From: a virus
Strand: one strand, 5' to 3'
Virus record (IMG/VR): IMGVR_UViG_3300032285_001185
Location: 1 to 40,449 of that record
Length of the DNA stretch: 40,449 nt
The notes under the pieces were generated by a model. It was not told where the DNA came from. It worked only from the letters and a program-made list of their open reading frames with translations, and did not search any database. Position 1 is the first letter of the stretch. Every line of letters begins with the position of its first letter. The position numbers were made by a program, and so were the translations under genes. Below, in pieces: positions 9,230-17,498 of this stretch.

Positions 9230-9792
9230 GCGTTTGGTATGTCGGCACTAACTCTACCAACGGCGGGTCGTTAGGGTTTGTTTTTTCCGCCGCGCCCGGC
9301 TCCACGTACCCTCTTACTGCGCTATCGGGGTCGTATGCCGTAACGGGGCAGACGGCTAACATTTCCCGCAATCGGTCGTTGACCGGCTCGTTTGGCTCGT
9401 ACGCCCTGACTGGGCAAACGGCGGTTGTCACATACACGCCAAGCGGCAATGTGTATGAAATCACGGCGTCCGCAGGGGCATACGCCCTGACCGGGCAGTC
9501 GGCCAGCATCTCCCGCAACCGGGCGCTAACCAGCTCGTTTGGCGCATATGCCTTGACCGGGCAGTCGGCCACGCTCGTAAAAGGCCGCGTGTTGCTTAGT
9601 TCTTACGGCGTGTACGCCGTTACGGGCCAAGATGCGACCTTGACAAAAAGCAAATTGCTTTCCGCTCAAAACGGAATATACTCTTTGTCAGGGCAATCCG
9701 TGAATATCGCATACTCTGGAACGCCGCCGGTTGTTGAGGTATTGCAATACCGGGTTGAAATTCGGTCCTTCACGGAACGCAGGAGAGTTTAG
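9226..9792 (+). CDS. YALTGQ-repeat protein (tail/fibre-like)
   Basis: A 188-residue protein with about six tandem copies of a unit of roughly 18-20 residues of the type G.YALTGQ.A.L...R.L..S (for example GSYALTGQTA, GAYALTGQSA, GVYAVTGQDA). It ends in a charged tail, EIRSFTERRRV. I recall such YALTGQ repeats in many phage tail- or fibre-associated proteins, where they likely form a beta-rich rod. The start overlaps the stop of the preceding giant gene by four bases (ATGA), so the two are coupled and may work as a pair. A role in adhesion is inferred. Confidence 0.75.
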   Translation: MSVWYVGTNSTNGGSLGFVFSAAPGSTYPLTALSGSYAVTGQTANISRNRSLTGSFGSYALTGQTAVVTYTPSGNVYEITASAGAYALTGQSASISRNRALTSSFGAYALTGQSATLVKGRVLLSSYGVYAVTGQDATLTKSKLLSAQNGIYSLSGQSVNIAYSGTPPVVEVLQYRVEIRSFTERRRV

Positions 9793-10098
9793 ATGGCTGT
9801 CAATCTTAAGGCGATTACGTCCAGCTTGGGCTACCAGCAGATCACGTCGCTTAGTTCTGCGGCAAATTTGACTGTTCCGGCCCGTGACAAGCTGGGCAAC
9901 AAGCAGCAGGCTACTATTGCGCTTATCACGCCCGAGACGCAGGCCGTCCGCTGGCGCGACGATGGCATTGCCCCGACCGCGACGGTTGGTATGCCCCTCG
10001 CCGTTGGCGTGACGCTTCAATACGATGGCGATCTGACGAACATCAAGTTCATTGAGCAGACGGCCAGCGCCAAGATCAACATCAGCTATTACGCCTAA
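9793..10098 (+). CDS. Small beta-rich structural protein, unknown function
   Basis: A 101-residue protein that starts immediately after the preceding stop. The first half contains LTVPARDKLGNKQQATIAL, the middle has AVRWRDDGIAPTATVGMPL, and the end is KFIEQTASAKINISYYA. The pattern 'lvva.q.vRWRDDG..PTAt.Gmpl' followed by a short terminal strand is, from memory, frequent in small phage virion proteins of the decoration type. No catalytic motif or membrane segment can be seen. GGAGAG lies upstream of the start. Confidence 0.72.
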   Translation: MAVNLKAITSSLGYQQITSLSSAANLTVPARDKLGNKQQATIALITPETQAVRWRDDGIAPTATVGMPLAVGVTLQYDGDLTNIKFIEQTASAKINISYYA

Positions 10099-10109
10099 AG
10101 GACCGGGCC

Positions 10110-10586
10110 ATGATCGTCGCCAATGACATTCCCCAGATGGACTACATCGACTATTTCACACGTCAGCTGCCGCTGAACCTCGCCAGCATGGCGGCGTTGC
10201 GTGATGAGCTTGTTATCCGTCAGGGCGCGCTGTCTGCGGCCCAAGACGCGCTTCACGACCGCGAGCTTGCTCGGCAGGAGCTTACGGCTGCTTCGGAAGA
10301 CCGCATTCAGGCCCGCGTTGACGCGGCTGAAATCATTGCCGCCGCCTTGGCTTTGCGGACGGAAGCCGAAGCAAGAATCGTTGATGCCGACAGAGCTGTC
10401 AAAGAGGCCGAAGTCGCAGGAATTGCTGTTGCCAAACGCGAAGCTTCTGTAGAGAAGATCGAAGCCCGGCAGGCCAAGACCGCAGTTGTGCTTGACACAC
10501 GTGCTGCTGGTATTGAACAAGATACGTTGGCTCTTGAAGCCCGCGTTAAGGCTTTCCAAGCGAAAGTGGCAAGCCTATCTGCTTAA
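10110..10586 (+). CDS. Coiled-coil protein preceding scaffold
   Basis: A 158-residue protein that is almost entirely helical and rich in Ala, Glu, Arg and Asp. From about residue 28 to the end it shows continuous heptad-like patterning (for example ALRDELVIRQGALSAAQDAL and AVKEAEVAGIAVAKREASVE), so a long coiled coil is expected. It has no Cys, no membrane segment and no enzyme motif. It is the last gene before the scaffold. It might be an assembly chaperone or rod-like head component, but I do not recognise the family. Confidence 0.72.
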   Translation: MIVANDIPQMDYIDYFTRQLPLNLASMAALRDELVIRQGALSAAQDALHDRELARQELTAASEDRIQARVDAAEIIAAALALRTEAEARIVDADRAVKEAEVAGIAVAKREASVEKIEARQAKTAVVLDTRAAGIEQDTLALEARVKAFQAKVASLSA

Positions 10587-10592
10587 ACCGTA

Positions 10593-10609
10593 CTGGTGCG
10601 GTACACCAG
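10593..10609 (+). promoter_or_regulatory. Small hairpin in the gap before scaffold
   Basis: CTGGTG and CACCAG form a 6-bp stem around a CGGTA loop. It fills part of the 46-base gap between the coiled-coil gene and the scaffold gene. No T-run follows, so it is not a typical intrinsic terminator. It could mark an mRNA processing point between the inserted gene block and the head-assembly genes. Confidence 0.35.
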
Positions 10610-10632
10610 GTATCCGTGAGGACATATAACAT

Positions 10633-11421
10633 ATGAGCGATGAAGCTCTTGAACTACCAGCGGATGATACCGCGCCGGTTGCAGACGCCACGGCGGCTCC
10701 TGCACCTGTAGACAACCAGCCGGATGAATCCACGACAGAAGCTTCAAAGTCTTTTACGCAAGAAGAACTTGATGCCATTGTCGGAAAGCGTCTTGCACGC
10801 GAACAGCGTAAGTGGGAACGAGAGCAGGCCCAGCGCGTTGCCGACCTTGAGGCTCGTAGAGCCGTATCGGTCACACCGCCCGACGTTAACGATTTTGACA
10901 ATGCGCAGGCTTACGCGGAAGCGTTGGCTGAACGCAAAGCTCAAGAGATGTTGGCCCGGCGCGAGACAGCAAAGCAGCAGGCTGAGCTTCTGGATGTTTA
11001 TCACGAAAAGGAAGAGGACGCGCGGACACGCTACGACGACTTTGAACAGGTCGCGTACAATCCAAACCTCCCCGTCACGGACGTGATGGCCCAGACGATC
11101 CAGTCTTCGGAAAACGGCCCCGATGTCATCTATTGGCTCGGTTCCAACCCGAAGGAAGCTGGCCGTATCGCTGCCCTTTCGCCTCTTTTGCAAGCGCGAG
11201 AGATTGGACGAATTGAAGCCAAATTGGCGGCAAATCCTCCCGTCAAAAAGACCTCAAACGCTCCCGCGCCTATTAACCCGATTGCAAACGCCAGATCGTC
11301 TGGAAAGCCGGTTTATGATACCACCGACCCCCGCTCTGTGAAAAACATGAGTACGTCGGAATGGATTGAAGCCGAACGTATGCGTCAGATTAAGAAGCAG
11401 GAAGCACAGCGAAACCGCTAG
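10633..11421 (+). CDS. Scaffolding protein
   Basis: A 262-residue scaffold that would fill the procapsid and guide coat assembly. The N-terminal 35 residues are acidic and disordered (repeats of Asp, Pro, Ala). They are followed by FTQEELDAIVGKRLAREQRK, the typical opening of many phage scaffold-like proteins, and a long charged helix. The last 20 residues are basic (SEWIEAERMRQIKKQEAQRN), matching the helix-turn-helix coat-binding tail known from P22 scaffold. It lies 19 bases before the coat gene, as in P22. Family assignment rests on composition, the FTQEELD motif and position, since scaffolds diverge quickly. Confidence 0.85.
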   Translation: MSDEALELPADDTAPVADATAAPAPVDNQPDESTTEASKSFTQEELDAIVGKRLAREQRKWEREQAQRVADLEARRAVSVTPPDVNDFDNAQAYAEALAERKAQEMLARRETAKQQAELLDVYHEKEEDARTRYDDFEQVAYNPNLPVTDVMAQTIQSSENGPDVIYWLGSNPKEAGRIAALSPLLQAREIGRIEAKLAANPPVKKTSNAPAPINPIANARSSGKPVYDTTDPRSVKNMSTSEWIEAERMRQIKKQEAQRNR

Positions 11422-11440
11422 CTTTTGAAAGTGTGCAACC

Positions 11441-12655
11441 ATGGCTAACAGCCTTCTTACTATTGACATGATCACCCGCAAGGCTCTCGAAATCCTTGAG
11501 AACAACCTTGTGATCACCCGCAACGTCAACCGCCAGTACGACGATTCGTTCGCCGTTGAAGGCGCTAAGATCGGCTCGACCCTCCGCATCCGCCTGCCCG
11601 ACCGCGCTCTGGTCACGGACGGCGCTGCGCTTCAGGTTCAGGACGACAACGAACAGTACACGACCCTGACCGTCTCCTCGCAGAAGCACATCGGCGTGAA
11701 CTTCACGTCCGCTGAGCTGACGATGCAGTTGGACGATTTTGCGGAACGTGTCCTCAAGCCGCGTATCTCGCAGCTCGCGTCCAGCATTGACGCGGATGTC
11801 GCCAACTCGTTCCAGACGATTTACAACTCGGTTGGCACGCCTGGCACCGTCCCGTCCACTTCGCTTGTTTTGCTTCAGGCCCAGCAGAAGCTGAACGAGT
11901 TTGCTACGCCGATGTCCCCGCGCTACGCGACGGTCAACCCGGCTGCGAACGCTGGCCTCGTTGAAGGCATGAAGGGTCTCTTCAACCCGACCTCGACCAT
12001 TAGCCGCCAGTTCAAGAACGGCATGATGGGCGAAGGCATCCTTGGCCTTGACGAAGTCAACATGTCCCAGTCGGTCCGTCAGTTCCTGACCGGCTCGGCT
12101 GTCCGCACTGACTCGCTGGCCGTCAAGACCACCCTTGCTACGCAGGGCGTCAACACGATCACGTTCAAGTCGGCCACCAATTCCAAGACCATCGTCCCCG
12201 GCGATGTCTTCACGATTGCTGGCGTGTATGCGGTCAATCCGCAGACCCGTGAATCGACTGGCTCGCTTCAGCAGTTCGTCGCGACCAACACGGTCACGTC
12301 GTCTGGCACTGAATTTGCCAGCGTCACGTTCCTGCCCGCGATCTACACGTCCACGAACGCTCTTGCGACCGTTGACTCGTTCCCTGCGGCTGACGCTGCT
12401 GTCACCCTGCTCGGCGCGGCCAGCACCTACTACCCGCAGAACCTTGTGTACCACAAGGACGCGATCTCCTTCGCCACCGCCGACCTTCTGCTTCCGCAGG
12501 GTGTCGATATGGCCTCGCGTCAGGTCCACAACGGCATCTCGCTTCGCGTTGTTCGCCAGTACGACATCAACAACGACCGTCTCCCGTGTCGTATTGACGT
12601 GCTGTACGGCTACAGCGTGATCCGCCCGTCGATGGCTACCCGCCTCTGGGGCTAA
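11441..12655 (+). CDS. Major coat protein, P22 gp5-like
   Basis: A 404-residue coat protein of HK97 fold, close to the 430 residues of P22 gp5. The opening MANSLLTIDMITRKALEILE is typical of the P22 coat family, and GSTLRIRLPDR and SAELTMQLDDFAERVLKP fall in the expected N-terminal region. Codon use is strongly biased to C-ending codons compared with its neighbours, as expected for the most abundant phage protein. The upstream gene is scaffold, and an intrinsic terminator follows directly after the stop, which would help raise the level of the coat message. Confidence 0.93.
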   Translation: MANSLLTIDMITRKALEILENNLVITRNVNRQYDDSFAVEGAKIGSTLRIRLPDRALVTDGAALQVQDDNEQYTTLTVSSQKHIGVNFTSAELTMQLDDFAERVLKPRISQLASSIDADVANSFQTIYNSVGTPGTVPSTSLVLLQAQQKLNEFATPMSPRYATVNPAANAGLVEGMKGLFNPTSTISRQFKNGMMGEGILGLDEVNMSQSVRQFLTGSAVRTDSLAVKTTLATQGVNTITFKSATNSKTIVPGDVFTIAGVYAVNPQTRESTGSLQQFVATNTVTSSGTEFASVTFLPAIYTSTNALATVDSFPAADAAVTLLGAASTYYPQNLVYHKDAISFATADLLLPQGVDMASRQVHNGISLRVVRQYDINNDRLPCRIDVLYGYSVIRPSMATRLWG

Positions 12656-12662
12656 CTCAACC

Positions 12663-12692
12663 GCCCCCGGTTAACGCCGGGGGCTTTTCTTC
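12663..12692 (+). terminator. Intrinsic terminator after coat gene
   Basis: An 8-bp perfect GC stem (GCCCCCGG at 12663-12670 with CCGGGGGC at 12677-12684) closes a TTAACG loop and is followed by TTTTCTTCTT. It lies 8 bases after the coat stop codon. The structure and T-run are those of a strong Rho-independent terminator for rightward transcription. Confidence 0.9.
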
Positions 12693-12710
12693 TTCCGAAA
12701 GGATCACATT

Positions 12711-13112
12711 ATGGCTCTTCCTTCAGTTGGTGGTGGCTATCAGTTCACCGATGGCAATATCGCCGAACTTCCGCTTGGCGTTCAGAACGCCCCGCAGACG
12801 GCAAGCGGTACGGCTACGCTCACTGCCGCTCAGATTCTGGGCGGTCTTTTGGTTGCTGATCCCAGCACTTCGGCGGCGACTTACACGCTTCCGACCGTTG
12901 CGCAGACCGAAGCCGTTCTGACGAACGCCAAGGTCAACAGCTCCGTCATCATCCGCATCGTCAACCTTGGCACGTCCTCGGGCGCGCTGACGATCTCGGC
13001 TGGTACGGGCTGGACGCTGGTCGGCTCGGCTACGGTTGCCGTCACGTCTTCGGCGCAGTTCCTTGCCCGCAAGACTGACGTCGGCGCGTGGACTGCTTAC
13101 CGCATGTCTTAA
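12711..13112 (+). CDS. Small beta-rich head protein, unknown function
   Basis: A 133-residue protein composed of Ala/Ser/Thr/Leu beta segments. Its central part, TLTAAQILGGLLVADPSTSA followed by YTLPTVAQ, and its end, SSAQFLARKTDVGAWTAYRMS, match a type of protein that I recall as common next to phage coat genes, with no role assigned. AAAGGAT precedes the ATG. The gene stands alone between two intrinsic terminators (12663 and 13119), so its dose is probably set by read-through from the coat promoter or by its own promoter. A capsid decoration role is plausible. Confidence 0.78.
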   Translation: MALPSVGGGYQFTDGNIAELPLGVQNAPQTASGTATLTAAQILGGLLVADPSTSAATYTLPTVAQTEAVLTNAKVNSSVIIRIVNLGTSSGALTISAGTGWTLVGSATVAVTSSAQFLARKTDVGAWTAYRMS

Positions 13113-13118
13113 TCTTTT

Positions 13119-13146
13119 AGGCGGCTCTTCGGAGCCGCCTTTCTCC
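13119..13146 (+). terminator. Intrinsic terminator with UUCG tetraloop
   Basis: A 9-bp stem (AGGCGGCTC with GAGCCGCCT) closes a TTCG loop between C and G, the extra-stable tetraloop, and is followed by TTCTCCTTT. It starts 7 bases after the preceding stop codon. Confidence 0.9.
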
Positions 13147-13160
13147 TTTACGAGAGTTTC

Positions 13161-13373
13161 ATGCACATCTATCTGCAACACCCGGTTCACGGCACCAAGG
13201 TCGCCACCATGGACGCCGAAGCGATTTATGATGAAGAGAATGGCTGGACGCGGTATACTCCCGGCGAACAGCCCGTGGAGCGGGTCAACGAACTGGTTTC
13301 CAGACGACGCGGGCGTCGTCCTTCGGTTGAGGAAGTAACGGCAGATGACCACGACAGCGGGCGATCAGATTAA
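13161..13373 (+). CDS. Small conserved protein preceding the gp4-like gene
   Basis: A 70-residue protein starting MHIYLQHPVHGTKVATMDAE, with NGWTRYTP in the middle and a basic to acidic tail (RRRGRRPSVEEVTADD). The pattern 'HPVHGTKVA...EA..D..NGW' is, from memory, seen in short proteins just before portal-closing genes of podophages. No role is known to me. Its last 29 bases overlap the next gene in another frame, so the two are probably translated together. GAGAG lies upstream of the ATG. Confidence 0.7.
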   Translation: MHIYLQHPVHGTKVATMDAEAIYDEENGWTRYTPGEQPVERVNELVSRRRGRRPSVEEVTADDHDSGRSD

Positions 13374-14058
13374 CGGTGCGCTGCGTCTTCTTGGCGTTCT
13401 AGCCGAAGGCGAAACCCCGTCTGCGGCTACGTCGCAAGATGCTTTGACAGCTCTTAACCAGATGATTGATTCGTGGAGCACTGAGCGGCTGTCCACGTTC
13501 TCTACGCAGGATCAGGTGTTCAGTTGGCCCCCCGGTGCGATTTCCCGCACGCTTGGCCCGTCTGGCAACTTTGTTGGCAACCGCCCCATCCAGCTGGACG
13601 ACTCGACATACTTTCGCGACCCGGCCAGCGGCATTTCCTACGGTATCAAGATCATCAACCAGCAGCAGTACGACGGCATTGCCGTCAAGACTGTGACCAG
13701 CACCTACCCACAGGTGATCTGGCTGAACATGAACTACCCCGACATCGAGATGTACATCTATCCGGTGCCGACCAAAGTGCTGGAATGGCATTTCATCTCG
13801 GTTGACGAGCTGACGCAGCCCGCGCTGCTGTCAACCACGCTGGCGTTCCCGCCAGGCTACCTCCGCGCGTTCCGCTACAATCTGGCGTGCGAAATCGCGC
13901 CTGAGTTTGGCATTGAGCCGCCGCCTACGGTGTCGCGCATCGCCATGACATCCAAGCGCAACCTGAAGCGCATCAACAACCCTGAAGACATCATGGCGCT
14001 GCCGTACAGCATCGTCGGGACGCGCCAGCGGTTCAATATTTTCGCGGGTAACTACTAA
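13345..14058 (+). CDS. Portal-closing/tail accessory protein, P22 gp4-like
   Basis: A 237-residue protein equivalent to P22 gp4, which binds under the portal after packaging and begins the tail. The N-terminus (TTAGDQINGALRLLGVLAEG, then SQDALTALNQMIDSWSTERL) is typical of this family, as is the central PTKVLEWHF near residue 145. The C-terminal FPPGYLRAFRYNLACEIAPE is a family hallmark. It is somewhat longer than P22 gp4 (166 residues), as usual for phages outside the enterobacterial group. Its stop overlaps the start of the gp10-like gene by one base. Confidence 0.88.
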   Translation: MTTTAGDQINGALRLLGVLAEGETPSAATSQDALTALNQMIDSWSTERLSTFSTQDQVFSWPPGAISRTLGPSGNFVGNRPIQLDDSTYFRDPASGISYGIKIINQQQYDGIAVKTVTSTYPQVIWLNMNYPDIEMYIYPVPTKVLEWHFISVDELTQPALLSTTLAFPPGYLRAFRYNLACEIAPEFGIEPPPTVSRIAMTSKRNLKRINNPEDIMALPYSIVGTRQRFNIFAGNY

Positions 14059-15488
14059 TGCAGTCGCCCATCCTTGGCAGCAGCTATGTGACCCGCAGCG
14101 TCAACGCTGCGGACAACCGCATGGTTAATCTGTTCCCCGAGATTGTGGCGGAGGGCGGCAAGCAGCCCGCGTTCCTTCAACGCGCGCCAGGTTTGCGTCG
14201 GCTGACCACGGTTGGCAACGGTCCCATCCGTGGGCTGCATTCTTATGGGGGCTATGCTTACGTCGCGTCTGGCAATCAACTTTACCGCATGGACCCGTCC
14301 TACAACACAACCCTGATCGGGACCATCGCCAACGACGGCCCGGTGTCAATGGCGGACAACGGTACACAGCTTTTCATCGCCTGCAACGGTCCCAGCTACA
14401 TCTACAACAACAGCACTTTGGCCTATGGGCAGATCACGGACCCAGATTTTGCGGGCGCTGTAACAGTGTCGTATCTGGATGGCTACTTCGTTTTTATTGA
14501 GCCAAACAGCCAAAAGGTGTGGGTGACGCAGCTTTTAGACGGCACGTCCATTGACCCGCTGGACTTCGCCAGTGCCGAAGGCGACCCAGACGGCCTTGTG
14601 TCGTCCATCGTGGACCATTCGGAAGTTTGGTTGTTCGGCACCAACTCGGTTGAGGTCTGGTACAACGCAGGCAATGCGGCGTTCCCGCTTCAGCGCATCC
14701 AAGGCGCGTTTAACGAGATCGGTTGCGCTGCGACGTTCTCGGTTGCCAAGCTGGACAACGGCTTGTTCTGGCTGGGCGCTGACGCGCGCGGCAAAGGCAT
14801 CGTCTACCGCGCCAACGGCTACACGGGCGTGCGCGTCAGCACGCACGCTGTTGAGTGGCAAATTCAGCAGTACGAAAACATTGCGGACGCCACGGCCTAC
14901 ACCTACCAGCAAGACGGCCACGCCTTCTACGTGCTGTCGTTTCCGTCTGCCAACGCCACTTGGGTCTATGACGTGGCGACGCAGGCGTGGCACGAACGGG
15001 CTGGCTTCAACAACGGCGCGTTTACCCGCCAGCGCGCGGCGACGCAGATGTTCTTTAGCGACGAAACCATTGTGGGCGACTACCAGAACGGCAAGCTCTA
15101 TGCCTACGATCTGGCGCTCTACGCCGACGACGACCAGACGCAGCGGTGGCTGCGCTCGTGGCGGGCGTTGCCCACCGGGCAGAACGACCTGAAGCGTGTG
15201 GCTAACCACACTTTGCAGCTTGACTGCGAGACGGGCGTTGGTCTTAACGACGGGCAAGGCAGCGATCCGCAAGTCATGTTGCGCTTTTCGGACGACGGCG
15301 GGCATACCTGGAGTCGCGAGCGTTGGTCTTCGATGGGAGCTATTGGCATGTACGGCAAACGTACATTCTGGCGTCGGCTTGGCATGACGCTCAAGCTTCG
15401 TGACCGCGTGTACGAAATTTCAGGAACGGACCCTGTGCCGATCTATATCGTCGGCGCAAACCTTATCTTGAGCGGCACCAATGCCTGA
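14058..15488 (+). CDS. Packaged-DNA stabilization protein, P22 gp10-like tail hub
   Basis: A 476-residue protein equal in size to P22 gp10 (472). That protein closes the portal channel and forms the hub to which spikes and needle attach. The opening GSSYVTRSVNAADNRMVNLF followed by PEIVAEGGKQPAFLQRAPGL is typical of this family (Phage_stabilise). Beta-propeller-like strands follow, with repeated Trp and Gly motifs (WLFGTNSVEVWYN, GLFWLGADARGKG). The C-terminal part contains QVMLRFSDDGGHTWSRERW, also typical. It is coupled to the gp4-like gene by a one-base overlap and overlaps the next gene by eight bases. Confidence 0.92.
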   Translation: MQSPILGSSYVTRSVNAADNRMVNLFPEIVAEGGKQPAFLQRAPGLRRLTTVGNGPIRGLHSYGGYAYVASGNQLYRMDPSYNTTLIGTIANDGPVSMADNGTQLFIACNGPSYIYNNSTLAYGQITDPDFAGAVTVSYLDGYFVFIEPNSQKVWVTQLLDGTSIDPLDFASAEGDPDGLVSSIVDHSEVWLFGTNSVEVWYNAGNAAFPLQRIQGAFNEIGCAATFSVAKLDNGLFWLGADARGKGIVYRANGYTGVRVSTHAVEWQIQQYENIADATAYTYQQDGHAFYVLSFPSANATWVYDVATQAWHERAGFNNGAFTRQRAATQMFFSDETIVGDYQNGKLYAYDLALYADDDQTQRWLRSWRALPTGQNDLKRVANHTLQLDCETGVGLNDGQGSDPQVMLRFSDDGGHTWSRERWSSMGAIGMYGKRTFWRRLGMTLKLRDRVYEISGTDPVPIYIVGANLILSGTNA

Positions 15489-16107
15489 CGAAAGCCAAAT
15501 CCCCGCCCCACGCGTCCCCGTGACCGGCAAGGACGGCGGGATTATGACCCGCGAATGGTTTCGGTTCTTCAATTACGTGTACGAGCAAGTCCTGCTGATC
15601 ACGCCATACGTGCCGCCCGACCCGCCTATCCCGCCTGTTCCGCTCAAATACGGTTCGTTTTACGGGTCTACTAGCCCAACATGGGTTAGCAATACCGCCA
15701 CGCTTGTGCCTATTGAGAATACAACCCTTAGCAGCGGCGTGACTAATGCTAGTTCGGTCATTACCATTGAAACCGCGGGCGTATACGCATTAACGGCTAC
15801 GTTGCAGCTGACAACCACGCTTGCGTATTACGACGAAAACGCGGTGTTTTGGCTTCGCGTTAATGGCACTGACGACTCATACAGCGCGCGTCGCATATCT
15901 CTGACGCCGTCATATTTCTCGTCCGGTTTCCCTATATACGCCGTGTTGACAATGGATATTCAGCGGCAATTTGCGGCTGGTGATACTTTCTCGCTGTACG
16001 GTTTATCGGTTGGCGGGTATGTTCAGCTCATATCTACCGCCGCTAGTGGTTCGCCTGCGTTCCCCGCCGCCCCTAGCGCCACTTTAACAGTGGCCCAAAT
16101 AGCATAG
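15481..16107 (+). CDS. Knob protein in the tail-needle position (C1q/TNF-like C-terminus)
   Basis: A 208-residue protein located where P22 carries the tail needle gene 26. Residues 1-50 hold DGGIMTREWFRFFNYVYEQ, a segment often found at the N-terminus of proteins attached to podophage tails, then a proline-rich linker (VPPDPPIPPVP). From about residue 75 the pattern GVYALTATLQL, FWLRVNGTDDSYS, FPIYAVLTMDIQ, GDTFSLYGLS fits a C1q/TNF-type jelly roll. Sf6-type needles end in a TNF-like knob, which makes a needle-tip or receptor-binding role plausible. However, no long coiled coil is visible here, so it may be a short fibre instead. Confidence 0.68.
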   Translation: MPDESQIPAPRVPVTGKDGGIMTREWFRFFNYVYEQVLLITPYVPPDPPIPPVPLKYGSFYGSTSPTWVSNTATLVPIENTTLSSGVTNASSVITIETAGVYALTATLQLTTTLAYYDENAVFWLRVNGTDDSYSARRISLTPSYFSSGFPIYAVLTMDIQRQFAAGDTFSLYGLSVGGYVQLISTAASGSPAFPAAPSATLTVAQIA

Positions 16108-16116
16108 GAATGACAA

Positions 16117-17220
16117 ATGGCTGCGTATAATCTGTCTTCCTTCGCTGGCGCGGGCGCGCAGTTCTTTGACGACGACGGCGCACCGTTGACGGGCGGCAAG
16201 GTCTACACTTACGCGGCTGGCACGACCACGCCGCTGGCGACCTACACGACCTCGACAGGGTCGGTTGCCAACACTAACCCCATCATTTTGGACGCCGCGG
16301 GGCGCACGCCAGACGAAATCTGGTTGGCTGTCGGTACGCTGTACAAGTTTATTGTCAAGACCTCAACGGATGTGTTGGTCGGCACCTACGACGGCCTTCC
16401 GGCCATCAACGACCCGTACAGCATCAACGCCTTGCTGGGTAGCATCACCGGCACCAATGCCATCGCTGCTGTAGCGACTCCAGCCATCACCGCCTACGTG
16501 GCGGGCGCGACGTACAGTTTTATCGCGGCCAATACAAATACGGGCGCGGTGACTATTAGCATCAGCGGCTTGGCGGCTAAGTCGATCACCAAGAACGGCA
16601 GCGCGGCGCTGGCGGCGGGCGACATCCAAGCCGGTAAACTGACCTGGATCGAGTACGACGGCACGACGTTCCAGCTTCTTAACAACGTCGTTTACGGTGG
16701 GTCTGTCACCAACGCGACGATTACTGGCGGCACGATGACATCGACGACGCTTACGGGCGTCACTTTGACCAGCTTGTCCGCTCCCTTGGGCGTGGCTTAC
16801 GGCGGTACGGGTCAATCTACGTACACGGACGGCCAGTTGTTGATCGGCAATACGACGGGCAACACACTGGCAAAAGCCACGTTAACCGCGGGGTCTAACA
16901 TTACGGTCACAAACGGGTCCGGTACAATCACTATCGCGGCGGTTGTTGACGTGACAAACGTCACAGCGGCGCTGGCGAACCTGACAGCGGGCAACGTAGG
17001 GACGTTTGCGTTCATGTCCACGGGTGGTGCTGCGGTTACTCTTGGTTCAACCTACGCCGGGTCTAGTCTTAAATACAGCGGCGTTTTCGGTAACGCTGGA
17101 TCGTCTGGTAACGGCGACATCGTGTATACGGCGGGCGCCGTGTCTACAGGAACTTGGCGCGCGTTGGGGACCAATGGGGCAACAAACGTGACCGGCACCC
17201 TTTTTGTGAGGATTTCCTAA
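16117..17220 (+). CDS. Tail fibre / receptor-binding protein with head-binding N-terminus
   Basis: A 367-residue fibre. The first 110 residues have the pattern AQFFDDDGAPLTGGKVYTYA, AGTTTPLATY, NPIILDAAGRTPDEIWL, GTLYKFIVKT. This is the widespread head- or tail-binding domain resembling that of P22 tailspike. The middle contains LGVAYGGTGQSTYTDGQLLI and LTAGSNITVTNGSGTITIAA, motifs typical of trimeric phage fibre shafts. The C-terminus is beta-rich. No catalytic (lyase or sialidase) motif is visible, so host recognition without enzyme action is likely. The stop overlaps the next ATG by one base. Confidence 0.85.
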   Translation: MAAYNLSSFAGAGAQFFDDDGAPLTGGKVYTYAAGTTTPLATYTTSTGSVANTNPIILDAAGRTPDEIWLAVGTLYKFIVKTSTDVLVGTYDGLPAINDPYSINALLGSITGTNAIAAVATPAITAYVAGATYSFIAANTNTGAVTISISGLAAKSITKNGSAALAAGDIQAGKLTWIEYDGTTFQLLNNVVYGGSVTNATITGGTMTSTTLTGVTLTSLSAPLGVAYGGTGQSTYTDGQLLIGNTTGNTLAKATLTAGSNITVTNGSGTITIAAVVDVTNVTAALANLTAGNVGTFAFMSTGGAAVTLGSTYAGSSLKYSGVFGNAGSSGNGDIVYTAGAVSTGTWRALGTNGATNVTGTLFVRIS

Positions 17221-17498
17221 TGAACGTTCGCAGCGCGGCGTACAACGCATATGGAACGATTGACTGTGAGATTGAGCATCCGGTGTTCGGTTGGATTCCT
17301 TTCACGGCCTCGCCCGACGACGTGGAACCGCATGGCCGTGAGATTTACGCTGACTTGATTGCAAGCGGCGCTGTCGCGGTTTACGTTCCGGTTGACGCGC
17401 CAACACCCCCGCCGCCCGCGCCGCCGACGCTGACGGAGCTGCAAGCGCAGCTCACCGCGCTGCAAGCGCAGATCACGGCGCTGACATCGGAGGCGTGA
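17220..17498 (+). CDS. Small protein downstream of tail fibre (possible fibre-assembly helper)
   Basis: A 92-residue protein. Its N-terminal part, YNAYGTIDCEIEHPVFGWIP followed by FTASPDDVEPHGREIYA, matches a short domain that I recall next to or within phage tail fibre genes. After a proline linker (PTPPPPAPPTL) the C-terminus is a short coiled coil with the repeat LQAQLTALQAQITAL. I take the ATG at 17220, which overlaps the fibre stop by one base; an upstream in-frame ATG would lie deep inside the fibre gene. A role in fibre folding or attachment is inferred from position. Confidence 0.75.
   Translation: MNVRSAAYNAYGTIDCEIEHPVFGWIPFTASPDDVEPHGREIYADLIASGAVAVYVPVDAPTPPPPAPPTLTELQAQLTALQAQITALTSEA

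Noticed and set aside
11390-12529. A 379-codon leftward frame antisense to the coat gene
   Set aside because: It is a shadow of the strongly C-ending codon use of the coat gene; the product has no recognisable fold.
16363-16815. Leftward frame of 150 codons in the tail fibre gene as a possible antisense gene
   Set aside because: The fibre frame has clear domains, and the antisense product has no motif or ribosome site.
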